Notes: generated by a model from the sequence alone, not told the origin. DNA of 64,000 nucleotides from Yoonia ponticola (GCF_014199395.1 NZ_JACIJM010000002.1:62001-126000); one strand, 5' to 3'. Counted from the stretch's first letter, positions 53,977-62,003 are shown. Numbers and translations are program-made.

Positions 53977-54115
53977 AGGATCGCCTCTGTTGTGTGCATC
54001 GGTCAGGTAAGTTCTCTGGCCCGTCACTGCAAGCCCTTTGCTTTCCGTAGCGTTAAAGTTGACGTCTACGTCAACAAGGCAGAGGACAGGCATAGCTTTC
54101 TAAGGGGTTTTTGAA

Positions 54116-54664
54116 ATGTATCCTTTCGTCCGACTCATCAAAGATATGGCCATCGCCCGCAATGCGCCCGAACTGCCGATCTTGGGCGTTCATGTGTCGC
54201 ACCACCGCTGCTGGCCGCAAGACATCGATGTGTTCATCGAAATGAACAACGGGCGCATTCTGACGATCCTTGATCTGGGGCGCACGGTTCTGGCCAAGCG
54301 CGTCGGCCTGCTGACTGCCCTGAAAGAACGCAAATGGGGCCTGACGATGGCGGGTGTCAGCGTTCGGTATCGCAAGCGTATCCGTCCATTTGTAAAGTTC
54401 AGAACCATGAGCCGTGCTGTGGGCTGGGACGACAAGTTTTTCTACCTCGAACAGTCGATCTGGATCGACAACGAATGTGCTGTGCAGGCGCTGTACCGCT
54501 CTGCTGTGACTGACAAAAACGGCATCGTTCGTCCACGTCAGTTGTTCGATCATATTGGCTACGAAGGCGACCGCCCTGTCCTGCCGGAATGGGCGCAAAA
54601 CTGGATTGATGCGGATCAAACACGCCCTTGGCCACCAGAGGTCACACCCGACACCGCGTCGTAA
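54116..54664 (+). CDS. Hotdog-fold thioesterase family protein (4HBT_2-like)
   Basis: 182 residues. HVSHHRCWPQDIDVFIEMNNGRILTILD (~25-53) matches the hotdog helix of the 4HBT_2/THEM6-like family, with the putative catalytic Asp in the WPQDIDVF stretch. The later WDDKFFYLEQSIW and YRSAVTDKNGIV are also family-like. Probably acts on an acyl-CoA in the cytoplasm; substrate unknown. AAGGGGT lies upstream of the ATG. The gene begins a plus-strand run. Confidence 0.75.
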   Translation: MYPFVRLIKDMAIARNAPELPILGVHVSHHRCWPQDIDVFIEMNNGRILTILDLGRTVLAKRVGLLTALKERKWGLTMAGVSVRYRKRIRPFVKFRTMSRAVGWDDKFFYLEQSIWIDNECAVQALYRSAVTDKNGIVRPRQLFDHIGYEGDRPVLPEWAQNWIDADQTRPWPPEVTPDTAS

Positions 54665-54726
54665 ACACGTCACTTGCCAAACTTGCCCCCTTCTGTGTCT
54701 TATCGCGACACTCACAGGGGACAACC

Positions 54727-56109
54727 ATGACGATATCACCACGTAAGCGCATCTTGGGATGGATGAGCTTTGATTGGGCCTCGCAGCCTTACTATACACT
54801 CGGCCTGACCTTCATTTTCGGACCATACTTTGCGGCTGTTGCTGCGCAATATTTCATGGGCGAAGGTCTGGACGAGGTCGCCGCTGGCGCATCTGCGCAA
54901 AGCACATGGGCCTTCGGCCAAACGATTGCTGGCCTTGTGATTGCGTTCACTGCACCGTTTCTGGGCGCATTTGCCGATAATACCGGCCGCAAGATGCCGT
55001 GGATCATTGGATTTTCCGCGCTCTACGTTATCGGTGCGTGGTCGCTGTGGTATTTGACGCCCGATAGCAGCAGCCTGATGCTGTTCCTGATCCTGTTTTA
55101 CGTGGGCTTTATCGCCGCGGAATCCGCGCTGAACTTTGTGAACGCATACCTGCCGTCGATGGGCACACCCGATGACGTTGGCCGGATTTCCGGCACGGGC
55201 GCGTCGGTTGGGTATTGGGGCGGATTGGTCGCCCTGATCTTCATGCTGCTGTTCCTTGCCGAGGACGCGACGACTGGCAAAACGCTGATCGGGTTGGACC
55301 CGCTGTTCGGGCTGGACCCAAGTACCCGTGAAGGCACCCGTGCTGTCGGCCCGTTCATGGCGATCTGGTTTGCCGTCTTTATGATCCCTTTTTTCTTGTG
55401 GGTGCGCGACGATCCCAAGGACGCCGGCGCCGTTCCAAAGATGTCCAAAGTCTGGGGCGATTTGAAAACCACACTGCGGAACGTGGCGCAGCGCAAAAGC
55501 ACCGCGTCGTTCCTGCTGGGGTCGATGTTCTACCGCGACGCGCTGAACGCTCTTTACGCATTTGGCGGCGTCTATGCGACGCTGGTGCTGGGTTGGGGTA
55601 CGATCTGGCTAGGTGTTTTCGGCATCATCAGCGTGATTACCGCTGCCGTTTTCACCTATGTTGGTGGGCGGTTTGACGCGAAACTAGGGCCGAAACCGGT
55701 TATCATTTTCTGCATCATTGCGCTGACCATTGTCAGTTCGTTCATCGTTGGCATGTCACGCACGCAGGTGTTCGGTATCGCGCTTGCCGCAGATTCGATG
55801 GTTCCTGACATTATTTTCTTTACCTGCGGGTCCGTGATTGGTGGCGCTGGCGGTGCGATTTACGCCGCATCGCGGTCGATGATGGTGCGTCACACGAACC
55901 CTGAACGCCCGACCGAAGCCTTTGGTCTCTTTGCCCTTTCTGGCAAGGCGACCGCCTTTATGGCCCCCGCGTTGATCGGTATTTTCACCGCGCTGACAGA
56001 CAATGTGCAACTTGGGTTCCTGCCGGTCATCTTCCTCTTTCTTCTTGGCCTCTTACTGTTATCATGGGTCAACAAAGACGGAGATCGCGCAGAATGGTCC
56101 GCTTCATAG
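54727..56109 (+). CDS. UMF1/Atg22-like MFS transporter
   Basis: 460 residues, about 12 membrane helices. The opening FDWASQPYYTLGLTFIFGPYF is the mark of the UMF1 family (PF11700-like, related to yeast vacuolar Atg22), followed by GAFADNTGRKMPW, an MFS loop 2-3 motif. The substrate is not known; Atg22 exports amino acids. ATG 54727 is chosen over an upstream in-frame Met because AGGGGA lies 6 bases before it. The end overlaps mepA by 16 bases. Confidence 0.85.
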   Translation: MTISPRKRILGWMSFDWASQPYYTLGLTFIFGPYFAAVAAQYFMGEGLDEVAAGASAQSTWAFGQTIAGLVIAFTAPFLGAFADNTGRKMPWIIGFSALYVIGAWSLWYLTPDSSSLMLFLILFYVGFIAAESALNFVNAYLPSMGTPDDVGRISGTGASVGYWGGLVALIFMLLFLAEDATTGKTLIGLDPLFGLDPSTREGTRAVGPFMAIWFAVFMIPFFLWVRDDPKDAGAVPKMSKVWGDLKTTLRNVAQRKSTASFLLGSMFYRDALNALYAFGGVYATLVLGWGTIWLGVFGIISVITAAVFTYVGGRFDAKLGPKPVIIFCIIALTIVSSFIVGMSRTQVFGIALAADSMVPDIIFFTCGSVIGGAGGAIYAASRSMMVRHTNPERPTEAFGLFALSGKATAFMAPALIGIFTALTDNVQLGFLPVIFLFLLGLLLLSWVNKDGDRAEWSAS

Positions 56110-57014
56110 GCATAGTCACTTTATTAACCGTATTGGCAGCCTGCCAATCCGAGGATTCCCCATCGGTCAGCCAAGCGGCGATATCGACGCAGAACGCGGG
56201 TGATACCCGTGTGGCGAAAGATTTGTTCGGCCATATCCCGCGTGGATCAGCACAACGGCCCGAAGCGATTGGTGCCTATTCCAAGGGGTGCCAAGCGGGC
56301 GCTGTGCAACTGGCCGAAACAGGTCCGACATGGCAAGCCATGCGCCTGAGCCGGAACCGGAATTGGGGCCAGCCCGAACTGGTTGATTACGTCCAAGATC
56401 TAAGTCGTTTTGCCGCCACCCTACCCGGTTGGGAAGGGCTATACCTAGGCGATATGAGCCAGCCGCGCGGCGGGCCAATGTTGACGGGCCATGCGAGCCA
56501 CCAAGTGGGGCTTGATGCAGATATCTGGATGCTACCGCCGGATCGGTTGAACCTGTCCACGCAAGAACGCGAAAACATTTCGTCGATCTCAATGCGCAGG
56601 GCCAGCGGTGCATATACCAACAGCAGTTGGACGCCACAGCACGAGGCGTTGTTGAAAGCAGCCGCGTCTGATCCGCGTGTTGCCCGCATTTTCGTCTTTC
56701 CGGGTGCCAAAGTTGCGATGTGTAATTCGGCGACGGGCGACCGTAGCTGGTTGAACAAAATCCGGCCTTGGTACGGGCATCACTATCATTTCCACGTGCG
56801 CCTGAATTGCCCTGCTGGCGATAATTCCTGCGAAGATCAAGCACCGCCACCCGCAGGTGACGGCTGTGCGGATGCGCAACGTTGGGTGAACGATATCCTG
56901 AACCCGCCGCCCCCACAGCCGCGCGATCCAAATGCGCCAACGCCACCTGCACGTGGCCCCCTGACAATGGCGAGCCTTCCTGGCCAATGCCTGAGTGTTT
57001 TGAACGCGGAATAA
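56094..57014 (+). CDS. mepA: Penicillin-insensitive murein endopeptidase, lipoprotein form
   Basis: 306 residues. A signal peptide ending in a lipobox (LLTVLAAC, Cys at about residue 18) suggests an outer-membrane-attached lipoprotein. The M74 metal motifs are GHASHQVGLDADIW (~147-160; His and Asp ligands) and WYGHHYHFHVRL (~230). It cleaves D-Ala-meso-DAP cross-links in peptidoglycan. The C-terminus is Pro-rich. It overlaps the MFS gene and abuts the following gene with no gap, so the three are likely one transcript. Confidence 0.9.
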   Translation: MVRFIGIVTLLTVLAACQSEDSPSVSQAAISTQNAGDTRVAKDLFGHIPRGSAQRPEAIGAYSKGCQAGAVQLAETGPTWQAMRLSRNRNWGQPELVDYVQDLSRFAATLPGWEGLYLGDMSQPRGGPMLTGHASHQVGLDADIWMLPPDRLNLSTQERENISSISMRRASGAYTNSSWTPQHEALLKAAASDPRVARIFVFPGAKVAMCNSATGDRSWLNKIRPWYGHHYHFHVRLNCPAGDNSCEDQAPPPAGDGCADAQRWVNDILNPPPPQPRDPNAPTPPARGPLTMASLPGQCLSVLNAE

Positions 57015-57872
57015 ATGCTAAAAGTCTTCTTTTCAGCGGCCATTCTCTTGATGGGCGGTCTCGGGTTTTCCGAGTCCGCCCTTTTAGGGCGCGCTATTAT
57101 CCCCACGCACAGCGGCCAGATTGGCGGGCTTTCAGCTATCCATATCGCCGACGATGGTATGTCGTTCACCGCGCTGAGCGATCGGGGTACGTTTTTGACC
57201 GGAGAGTTGCGCCGGAATGCGGCGGGTAAAATCACAGGCATCGCTGCAGGGACACCAATACCGCTACACAATGCCGAGCGTGACAATGCCAATGTCGGCA
57301 ACGATTCAGAAGGTCTTGCCATAGCGCCTGACGGCACGATCTATGTGTCGTTTGAAGGCGATCACCGCGTTGGCAAATTCGCTACGGTTGATGCGGTCGA
57401 AGACACGCTGCCGATCCCGAATGACTTTACCGCGCTGCAAGGCAACAGCGGTTTAGAGGCGCTTGCGATTGATGCCTCCGGCGCGCTGTTTACCATTCCT
57501 GAACGGTCCGGTCGCTATGATCAGCCGTTTCCGGTTTACCGCTTTGCCGATGGCAAATGGGACCAGCCTTACGCCATCCCACGCAGCGGTGCCTATCTGG
57601 TGGTTGGTGCGGATTTCGGGCCTGATGGTCTGCTTTATGTACTGGAACGCGACTTCACCGGAATCGGGTTCAATACCCGTGTGCGGCGGCTAGATCTGGA
57701 AGCAGCGACGGCTGACACGATCCTGAAAACCGGCTTTGGCGTGCATGGCAATTTGGAAGGCATTTCGGTTTGGCGCAACGCCGAAGGCCAGCAGATTATG
57801 ACGCTGATTGCAGACAATAACTTTCGTAGTATTTTGACCAACGAGATTGCCGAGTACCGCATCGACGGTTGA
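57015..57872 (+). CDS. Secreted phytase-like/esterase-like beta-propeller protein
   Basis: 285 residues of the 'esterase-like activity of phytase' family (PF13449 type). The signal peptide MLKVFFSAAILLMGGLGFS is followed by GGLSAIHIADDGMSFTALSDRG (~38-59), NDSEGLAIAPDGTIYVSFE (~96-114) and GLEALAIDASGALFTIPE (~142), the Asp/Glu-rich turns of the propeller. Enzymatic activity is unproven for most members. The ATG directly follows the mepA stop. Confidence 0.85.
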   Translation: MLKVFFSAAILLMGGLGFSESALLGRAIIPTHSGQIGGLSAIHIADDGMSFTALSDRGTFLTGELRRNAAGKITGIAAGTPIPLHNAERDNANVGNDSEGLAIAPDGTIYVSFEGDHRVGKFATVDAVEDTLPIPNDFTALQGNSGLEALAIDASGALFTIPERSGRYDQPFPVYRFADGKWDQPYAIPRSGAYLVVGADFGPDGLLYVLERDFTGIGFNTRVRRLDLEAATADTILKTGFGVHGNLEGISVWRNAEGQQIMTLIADNNFRSILTNEIAEYRIDG

Positions 57873-57960
57873 CCAGCGCAAGGCAGGGGCCTAAATGGGC
57901 GCGTCCTTGAACGATTCAAGGACCAAGTGCCGCACCCTTGTCAAAACGGAAACCAAAGAC

Positions 57961-58602
57961 ATGACACGTATTCTTCCCGGCGTAATCGCCATGGCTGCTA
58001 TTGTAGTTGCCTCTAATATCCTTGTGCAATTTCTGATCCTTGACGGATTGTTAACGTGGGGGGCATTCACCTATCCGCTCGCGTTCCTTGTCACCGACGT
58101 GATGAACCGTCTTTACGGGGCCCCGACGGCACGCAAGGTTGTGTTCGCAGGGCTTTTGACTGGCATTGTATGTTCAATGATCGGCACGCAAATTGTTTTC
58201 GACAGCGAATACGGCCCTTATAGCGCAGTTGCGTTGCGTGTTGCCATCGGGTCCGCCGTTGCGTTCGGTGTCGCCCAACTGCTGGACGTCGCCGTGTTCA
58301 ACCGACTGCGTGACGGATCATGGTGGAAGGCGCCGCTTGGGTCGACCTTGGTCAGCTCAACAGTGGATACGGTGATCTTTTTCACCATCGCGTTCTCTGC
58401 GCCTTTCAACGGGTTATCGGCTGCCGCGACGGATGAAGTCGTTTGGGCGCAGGATGCTGTTCCGTTTCTGACCGCAGGCCCAGCCGTTCCTTTGTGGGTT
58501 TCTTTGGCCGTTGCTGACTGGATGGTGAAGCTGGTGATTGCATTGCTGGCGTTGGTGCCGTTTCGCATTATTGTTGGGCGATTTGCGTCTCAGCCGCGTT
58601 AA
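57961..58602 (+). CDS. Queuosine-precursor transporter (VUT/YhhQ family)
   Basis: 213 residues with about six membrane helices. VASNILVQF (~15-23) and TYPLAFLVTDVMNRLYG (~42-58) are signatures of the vitamin-uptake-transporter family (YhhQ/QueT-like), which imports 7-cyano-7-deazaguanine for tRNA queuosine. ATG 57961 is preceded by only a weak AACGGAAACC site. Substrate assignment is by family. Confidence 0.85.
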   Translation: MTRILPGVIAMAAIVVASNILVQFLILDGLLTWGAFTYPLAFLVTDVMNRLYGAPTARKVVFAGLLTGIVCSMIGTQIVFDSEYGPYSAVALRVAIGSAVAFGVAQLLDVAVFNRLRDGSWWKAPLGSTLVSSTVDTVIFFTIAFSAPFNGLSAAATDEVVWAQDAVPFLTAGPAVPLWVSLAVADWMVKLVIALLALVPFRIIVGRFASQPR

Positions 58603-58700
58603 ACGGTCCTGTCACAAAAAATTATCTTGATTTTCAGATCAGGTGTGCCACCTTCCATTGTATAGGCGAAACATTTTGAAAGGAGGTGATCCAGTGCATC

Positions 58701-58766
58701 ATGAAGTATTGGAGAAGGCAGTCGGGACAACTTGTGGGGGTCTCATCTAGGGCAGCCCCTAGTTAA
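58701..58766 (+). CDS. Candidate mini-protein (21 aa) in the structured transcript
   Basis: ATG 58701 to TAA 58764-58766 gives a basic peptide starting MKYWRRQSGQLVG. The alternative is GTG 58694 in another frame (18 residues, starting MHHEVLEKAVG, stop TAG at 58748-58750), which is better spaced (7 bases) from the AGGAGG core. Only one frame is likely to be used. The first stop lies within the CTAGGG/CCCTAG hairpin. Confidence 0.35.
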   Translation: MKYWRRQSGQLVGVSSRAAPS

Positions 58767-58817
58767 GAAGACCACAGGGTGGGCGACCTAACCGACCCCC
58801 CTCCGCTATTCAGATAA

Positions 58818-58849
58818 GGGCCACCCCATCGCCGGGGCGGCCCTTTTTC
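58818..58849 (+). terminator. Intrinsic terminator of the structured transcript
   Basis: GGGCCACCCC, loop ATCGCC, GGGGCGGCCC followed by TTTTT. Strong stem and T-run. Confidence 0.9.
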
Positions 58850-58960
58850 TATGGGCTTTGGGCCGATTTAGACCCCCGAGATTGCGGCGCAATATCGTGT
58901 TCGGCGGGGTGGCGTGACGGTGGGGGCAGATGTTGTTAACCTGTTCAAAATCAGGGGTGT

Positions 58961-58995
58961 GACTTGCGTGCACAACCCGTACACAAGGCGTGCAC
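58961..58995 (-). repeat. Repeat C, copy 3 (inverted)
   Basis: Read on the minus strand: GTGCACGCCTT, GTGTACGGGTT, GTGCACGCAAG, with tail TCACACCCC matching the TCACATCC tail of copy 2. It lies between the structured transcript and arfB. Confidence 0.65.
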
Positions 58996-59017
58996 TGCTG
59001 TGTCAGCTTTGGGTATT

Positions 59018-59041
59018 TTGAGTTGTTAAGGCGAAATGAAG
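59018..59041 (-). repeat. Dispersed repeat B, copy 5 (inverted)
   Basis: On the minus strand: CTTCATTTCGCC then TTAACAACTCAA. It is only 22 bases from repeat C copy 3, so both families meet here. The remaining intergenic DNA between 58850 and 59120 shows no gene. Confidence 0.6.
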
Positions 59042-59120
59042 ATGACGCGCCGTGGCTGAGCCGCGGGTTGCGGTGAATTGATGAAATGGAGCGGGTGTTT
59101 TCGAGATATAATCTTGGGAC

Positions 59121-59552
59121 ATGCTGAAAGAACCGATGAAGATTAACGATCAGATCACGCTAGAGGATTGGGAATTGACCGAGCAGTTTGCGCGGGCCTC
59201 TGGTCCGGGTGGGCAGAACGTGAATAAAGTGTCGACGGCGGTGGAGCTGCGGTTCGAGGCCGCGCGGTCACCGAATTTGACCGAGGCCGTGAAGCGGCGG
59301 CTGCGGCGGGTCGCAGGCCAGAAATGGACGAAGGACGGGGCGGTGGTGCTGTTTGTGCAGGACACGCGGTCACAGGCGCGGAACCGCGAGATTGCGCGGG
59401 ACCGTCTGGCGGAGATGATCGTGCAGGCGCTGCATGTGCCCAAACGCCGGATCGGGACAAAGCCGACTTATGGGTCGGTCAAGCGGCGGCTTGAGGGGAA
59501 GAAGGTACGCGGGGCTGTGAAGAAGTTGCGGGGGAAGGTTGGGGATGAGTGA
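59121..59552 (+). CDS. arfB: Alternative ribosome-rescue factor B (peptidyl-tRNA hydrolase ArfB/YaeJ)
   Basis: 143 residues. The catalytic GGQ is at about residues 30-32 in RASGPGGQNVNKVSTAVELRF. The C-terminus is a basic tail (KRRLEGKKVRGAVKKLRGK), which inserts into the empty mRNA channel of stalled ribosomes. It hydrolyses peptidyl-tRNA on ribosomes lacking a stop codon. Start 59121 (MLKEPMKINDQ) could instead be the Met five codons later. Converges with the SIR2-like gene, 15 bases away. Confidence 0.93.
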   Translation: MLKEPMKINDQITLEDWELTEQFARASGPGGQNVNKVSTAVELRFEAARSPNLTEAVKRRLRRVAGQKWTKDGAVVLFVQDTRSQARNREIARDRLAEMIVQALHVPKRRIGTKPTYGSVKRRLEGKKVRGAVKKLRGKVGDE

Positions 59553-59567
59553 AAGCTAATTAGCGTT

Positions 59568-60590
59568 TCACCAATCACGAAACTCAAGAATGTTATCGAA
59601 AGTAACTAAATTAACTTCACCGCCTAACCGATTTTTCCAATCTTTCTTTTGCTGCGCGGGATCACCATTTGTCCGTTGAACAACCTTTATGGTTTTATCC
59701 GACCTGTTATTTTTAATGAGTTTGTTAAGGTGATCATCACAACCCGAATACCCAAAGATGACTATTTCTTCGGACTCTCCGATCGCTACAGGCAAATGAT
59801 CCCAGTACATCTGTAGAACTTTCGAAGCTTGGATGACACTTGGCTTCATTTTCCCGTTAGTCAGCACGATATGACTACGTTGTGATCCATCCTCATAGGC
59901 CAATTGAGATCTATTTATTTTCTTTGGCGTGCCGTCCCCAGCATCTACAAACAAAGGTGATCCGTGCAAATGCATATAGAACGCTGCAGATGCTTGGTTC
60001 CAATGTTTCCGCTGCATATTAGAGTCAGAAAAACCGGTATTAGCGGTATAGCCGTCACGAAGTGTCCCACTGAAACCACTACAGAGCTGTATTGTCTTAC
60101 CGCCTATTTCTCTTTCTTCGTTAAAGGGAGCATACAATAATGTATCATAATTCAATGTCGCCACATGCGATTTTGAATCAAAAATGAATCCTACCAGCGC
60201 GTCAATGAATGGCTCCCAATTTTCATTGTCGCACTCCGTTAAATCAAAGCCATGAAAGTACTTGGCAACCATGTAGGTATAGCGCTGCAAAGCCTCAGGA
60301 TAACTTATGGCATCTTTGGTCAGCCAATGTTCCAACTCATCGTCTTTAACTGCAAATTGAAGAACTCGAAAAGCCATTAGCGCTAATTGTGTACCAAAAA
60401 GCTCTTCTTCATTCGTCGGGCCGTCGCCCACTTCAACGCCCTCAATAGCAGACGCAATAAGCCGACGTTGATCGTTAGAGATTAAATCGTTCGTTTCCCA
60501 CACAGTTTTCATCGCTGCGGGTAACTGGAAAAAATCATTGTCCAATGCACGGCCAAGGCCGTTACCGAAAATAATCGTTTTGCGAGGCAT
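59568..60590 (-). CDS. SIR2-like NAD-binding protein (candidate defence NADase)
   Basis: 340 residues. Visible SIR2-like motifs are an N-terminal Rossmann-type IIFGNGLGRALDND (6-19), TLNYDTLLY (145-153, with the candidate catalytic Asn), YMHLHGSPLF (205-214, candidate catalytic His) and VIFGYSGCDDHL (277-288). Standalone SIR2-like proteins of this kind often act in antiphage defence by degrading NAD+; that role is inference. The gene is clearly more AT-rich than its neighbours, with different codon use, suggesting horizontal acquisition. Its weak ribosome-binding site and start lie 43 bases after the pncB stop, same strand. No integrase or second effector adjoins it. Confidence 0.75.
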   Translation of the reverse strand: MPRKTIIFGNGLGRALDNDFFQLPAAMKTVWETNDLISNDQRRLIASAIEGVEVGDGPTNEEELFGTQLALMAFRVLQFAVKDDELEHWLTKDAISYPEALQRYTYMVAKYFHGFDLTECDNENWEPFIDALVGFIFDSKSHVATLNYDTLLYAPFNEEREIGGKTIQLCSGFSGTLRDGYTANTGFSDSNMQRKHWNQASAAFYMHLHGSPLFVDAGDGTPKKINRSQLAYEDGSQRSHIVLTNGKMKPSVIQASKVLQMYWDHLPVAIGESEEIVIFGYSGCDDHLNKLIKNNRSDKTIKVVQRTNGDPAQQKKDWKNRLGGEVNLVTFDNILEFRDW

Positions 60591-60633
60591 TATTTAAACT
60601 CATCAATATGACACCCCTGAGTTGATAAGGTAT

Positions 60634-61926
60634 CTAAACCACAACCTCAACTTTCTCTTGCTCTCCGACCCCAAACACACGCTTATACCGTGCTATTTCC
60701 TCAACAGGCCCCATGGCTTTGTTGGGGTTGTCGCTCAGTTTGACTGTCGGGTTGCCGTTGGCTGAGATGGCTTTGCAGACCAAGGAAAATGGTGCGAGGG
60801 CGTCGTCTGCCGCTAGGCCCTTAAAATCGTTGGTCAGCATGGTTCCCCAGCCGAAGGACACCCGCACCCTTCCTGCGAACTGCGCTTGGAGGGTGGCGAT
60901 TTTGTCGACGTCTAGCCCGTCCGAGAAGATGACCAGCTTTTTCGTGGGGTCTTCGCCGCGGGCTGTCCACCAGTCGATGGCCCGTTCTGCCCCAGTTGCC
61001 GGATCGCCGCTGTCGATCCGCATCCCAGTCCAGCCCGCCAGCCAATCGGGTGCGCCGTCGAGGAAGCCTTGGGTTCCGTAGGTGTCGGGCAGGATCACCC
61101 GCAGGTTGCCGGAGTGTTCTTCCTGCCAATCCGCCAGCACGTCGTAGGGTGATTGCAGCAGTTTCGCGTCGTCGTCTGCCAAGGCCGCGTAGACCATGGG
61201 CAGTTCGTGGGCGTTGGTTCCAATCGCCTCGATCTCGCGGTGCATGGCGATGCGGCAGTTGGATGTGCCTGTGAAGTTATCGCCCAACCCCTCTTTGAGC
61301 GCCTGCACGCACCAGTCTTGCCAGAGGTAGGAGTGCCGCCGCCGTGTCCCGAAGTCGGCCAGTTTGAGGCCTGGCACGTCGCGGAGTTTTTCGACTTTGG
61401 ACCAGACTTTGGTCATGGCTTGGGCGTAGAGGACTTGGAGTTCGAAGCGCCCCATGTCTTTAAGGACAGCCCGTCCGCGTAGCTCCATAAGGGTGGCGAG
61501 GGCTGGAATTTCCCAGAGCATGACTTCGTGCCATTTGCCCTCGAAGGTGAGTTCGTATTGGCCGTCCCGTTTTTCGAGGTGATAAGGCGGGAGTTTGTGG
61601 TTTTCGAACCATTCCATGAAGTCGGGGCGGAACATTTGCCGTTTGCCGTAGAAGGTGTTGCCGCGCAGCCATGTGGATTCACCGCGTGACAGGGACAGCG
61701 AGCGGATGTTGTCGAGTTGTTCGCGCAATTCGCCTTCGTCCACGAGGTCCGCGAGGCGGATGTTTTTGCTGCGGTTAATGAGCGAAAAGGTGACATCGGT
61801 GTTCGGGTGGTTCCGAAAGATCGACTGACACATCAGGAGTTTATAGAAATCCGTGTCGATGAGCGACCGCACGATGGGGTCGATCTTCCATTTGTGGTTC
61901 CAGACTCGTGTGGCGATATCGACCAT
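60634..61926 (-). CDS. pncB: Nicotinate phosphoribosyltransferase
   Basis: 430 residues. DTDFYKLLMCQSIF (~24-37), FGTRRRHSYLWQD (~196-208; catalytic region after His) and the C-terminal VKLSDNPNKAMGP are family blocks. It makes nicotinate mononucleotide from nicotinate and PRPP in the Preiss-Handler route to NAD+. AAGGGA precedes the ATG by 8 bases. A promoter-like TTGCAG-17-TCTAAC lies before it. The SIR2-like gene follows on the same strand. Confidence 0.95.
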   Translation of the reverse strand: MVDIATRVWNHKWKIDPIVRSLIDTDFYKLLMCQSIFRNHPNTDVTFSLINRSKNIRLADLVDEGELREQLDNIRSLSLSRGESTWLRGNTFYGKRQMFRPDFMEWFENHKLPPYHLEKRDGQYELTFEGKWHEVMLWEIPALATLMELRGRAVLKDMGRFELQVLYAQAMTKVWSKVEKLRDVPGLKLADFGTRRRHSYLWQDWCVQALKEGLGDNFTGTSNCRIAMHREIEAIGTNAHELPMVYAALADDDAKLLQSPYDVLADWQEEHSGNLRVILPDTYGTQGFLDGAPDWLAGWTGMRIDSGDPATGAERAIDWWTARGEDPTKKLVIFSDGLDVDKIATLQAQFAGRVRVSFGWGTMLTNDFKGLAADDALAPFSLVCKAISANGNPTVKLSDNPNKAMGPVEEIARYKRVFGVGEQEKVEVVV

Positions 61927-61953
61927 TTGCGCGTTCCCTTTGATTTACAGGGG

Positions 61954-61982
61954 GTTAGAACAAGGGTTAGGCGTGACTGCAA
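61954..61982 (-). promoter_or_regulatory. Putative promoter of pncB
   Basis: On the minus strand: TTGCAG, 17 bases, TCTAAC, with the -10 ending 27 bases before the pncB ATG. Confidence 0.4.
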
Positions 61983-62003
61983 GGTTGAACCGCATTGCGG
62001 TCG

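Larger units (their letters stand above)
58676..58849 (+). ncRNA. Structured short transcript unit with extended anti-16S sequence
   Basis: A 170-base unit between genes. It opens with TGAAAGGAGGTGATCCAG. Seventeen bases of this (58677-58693) are complementary to the 3' end of 16S rRNA (CTGGATCACCTCCTTTC), far more than a normal Shine-Dalgarno. Downstream are a hairpin CTAGGG-CAGC-CCCTAG (58747-58762), a long-range pair GGGGGTC (58736-58742) with GACCCCC (58794-58800), and a strong terminator (58818-58849). Two mini-ORFs could be read just after the anti-16S block. It may be a small mRNA, a leader, or a regulatory RNA; I do not recognise an Rfam family. Confidence 0.6.

Noticed and set aside
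59568-60590. Prophage or integrative island around the SIR2-like gene
   Set aside because: Only this gene is compositionally distinct. The flanks are ordinary housekeeping genes with no integrase, tRNA or direct-repeat boundary seen.
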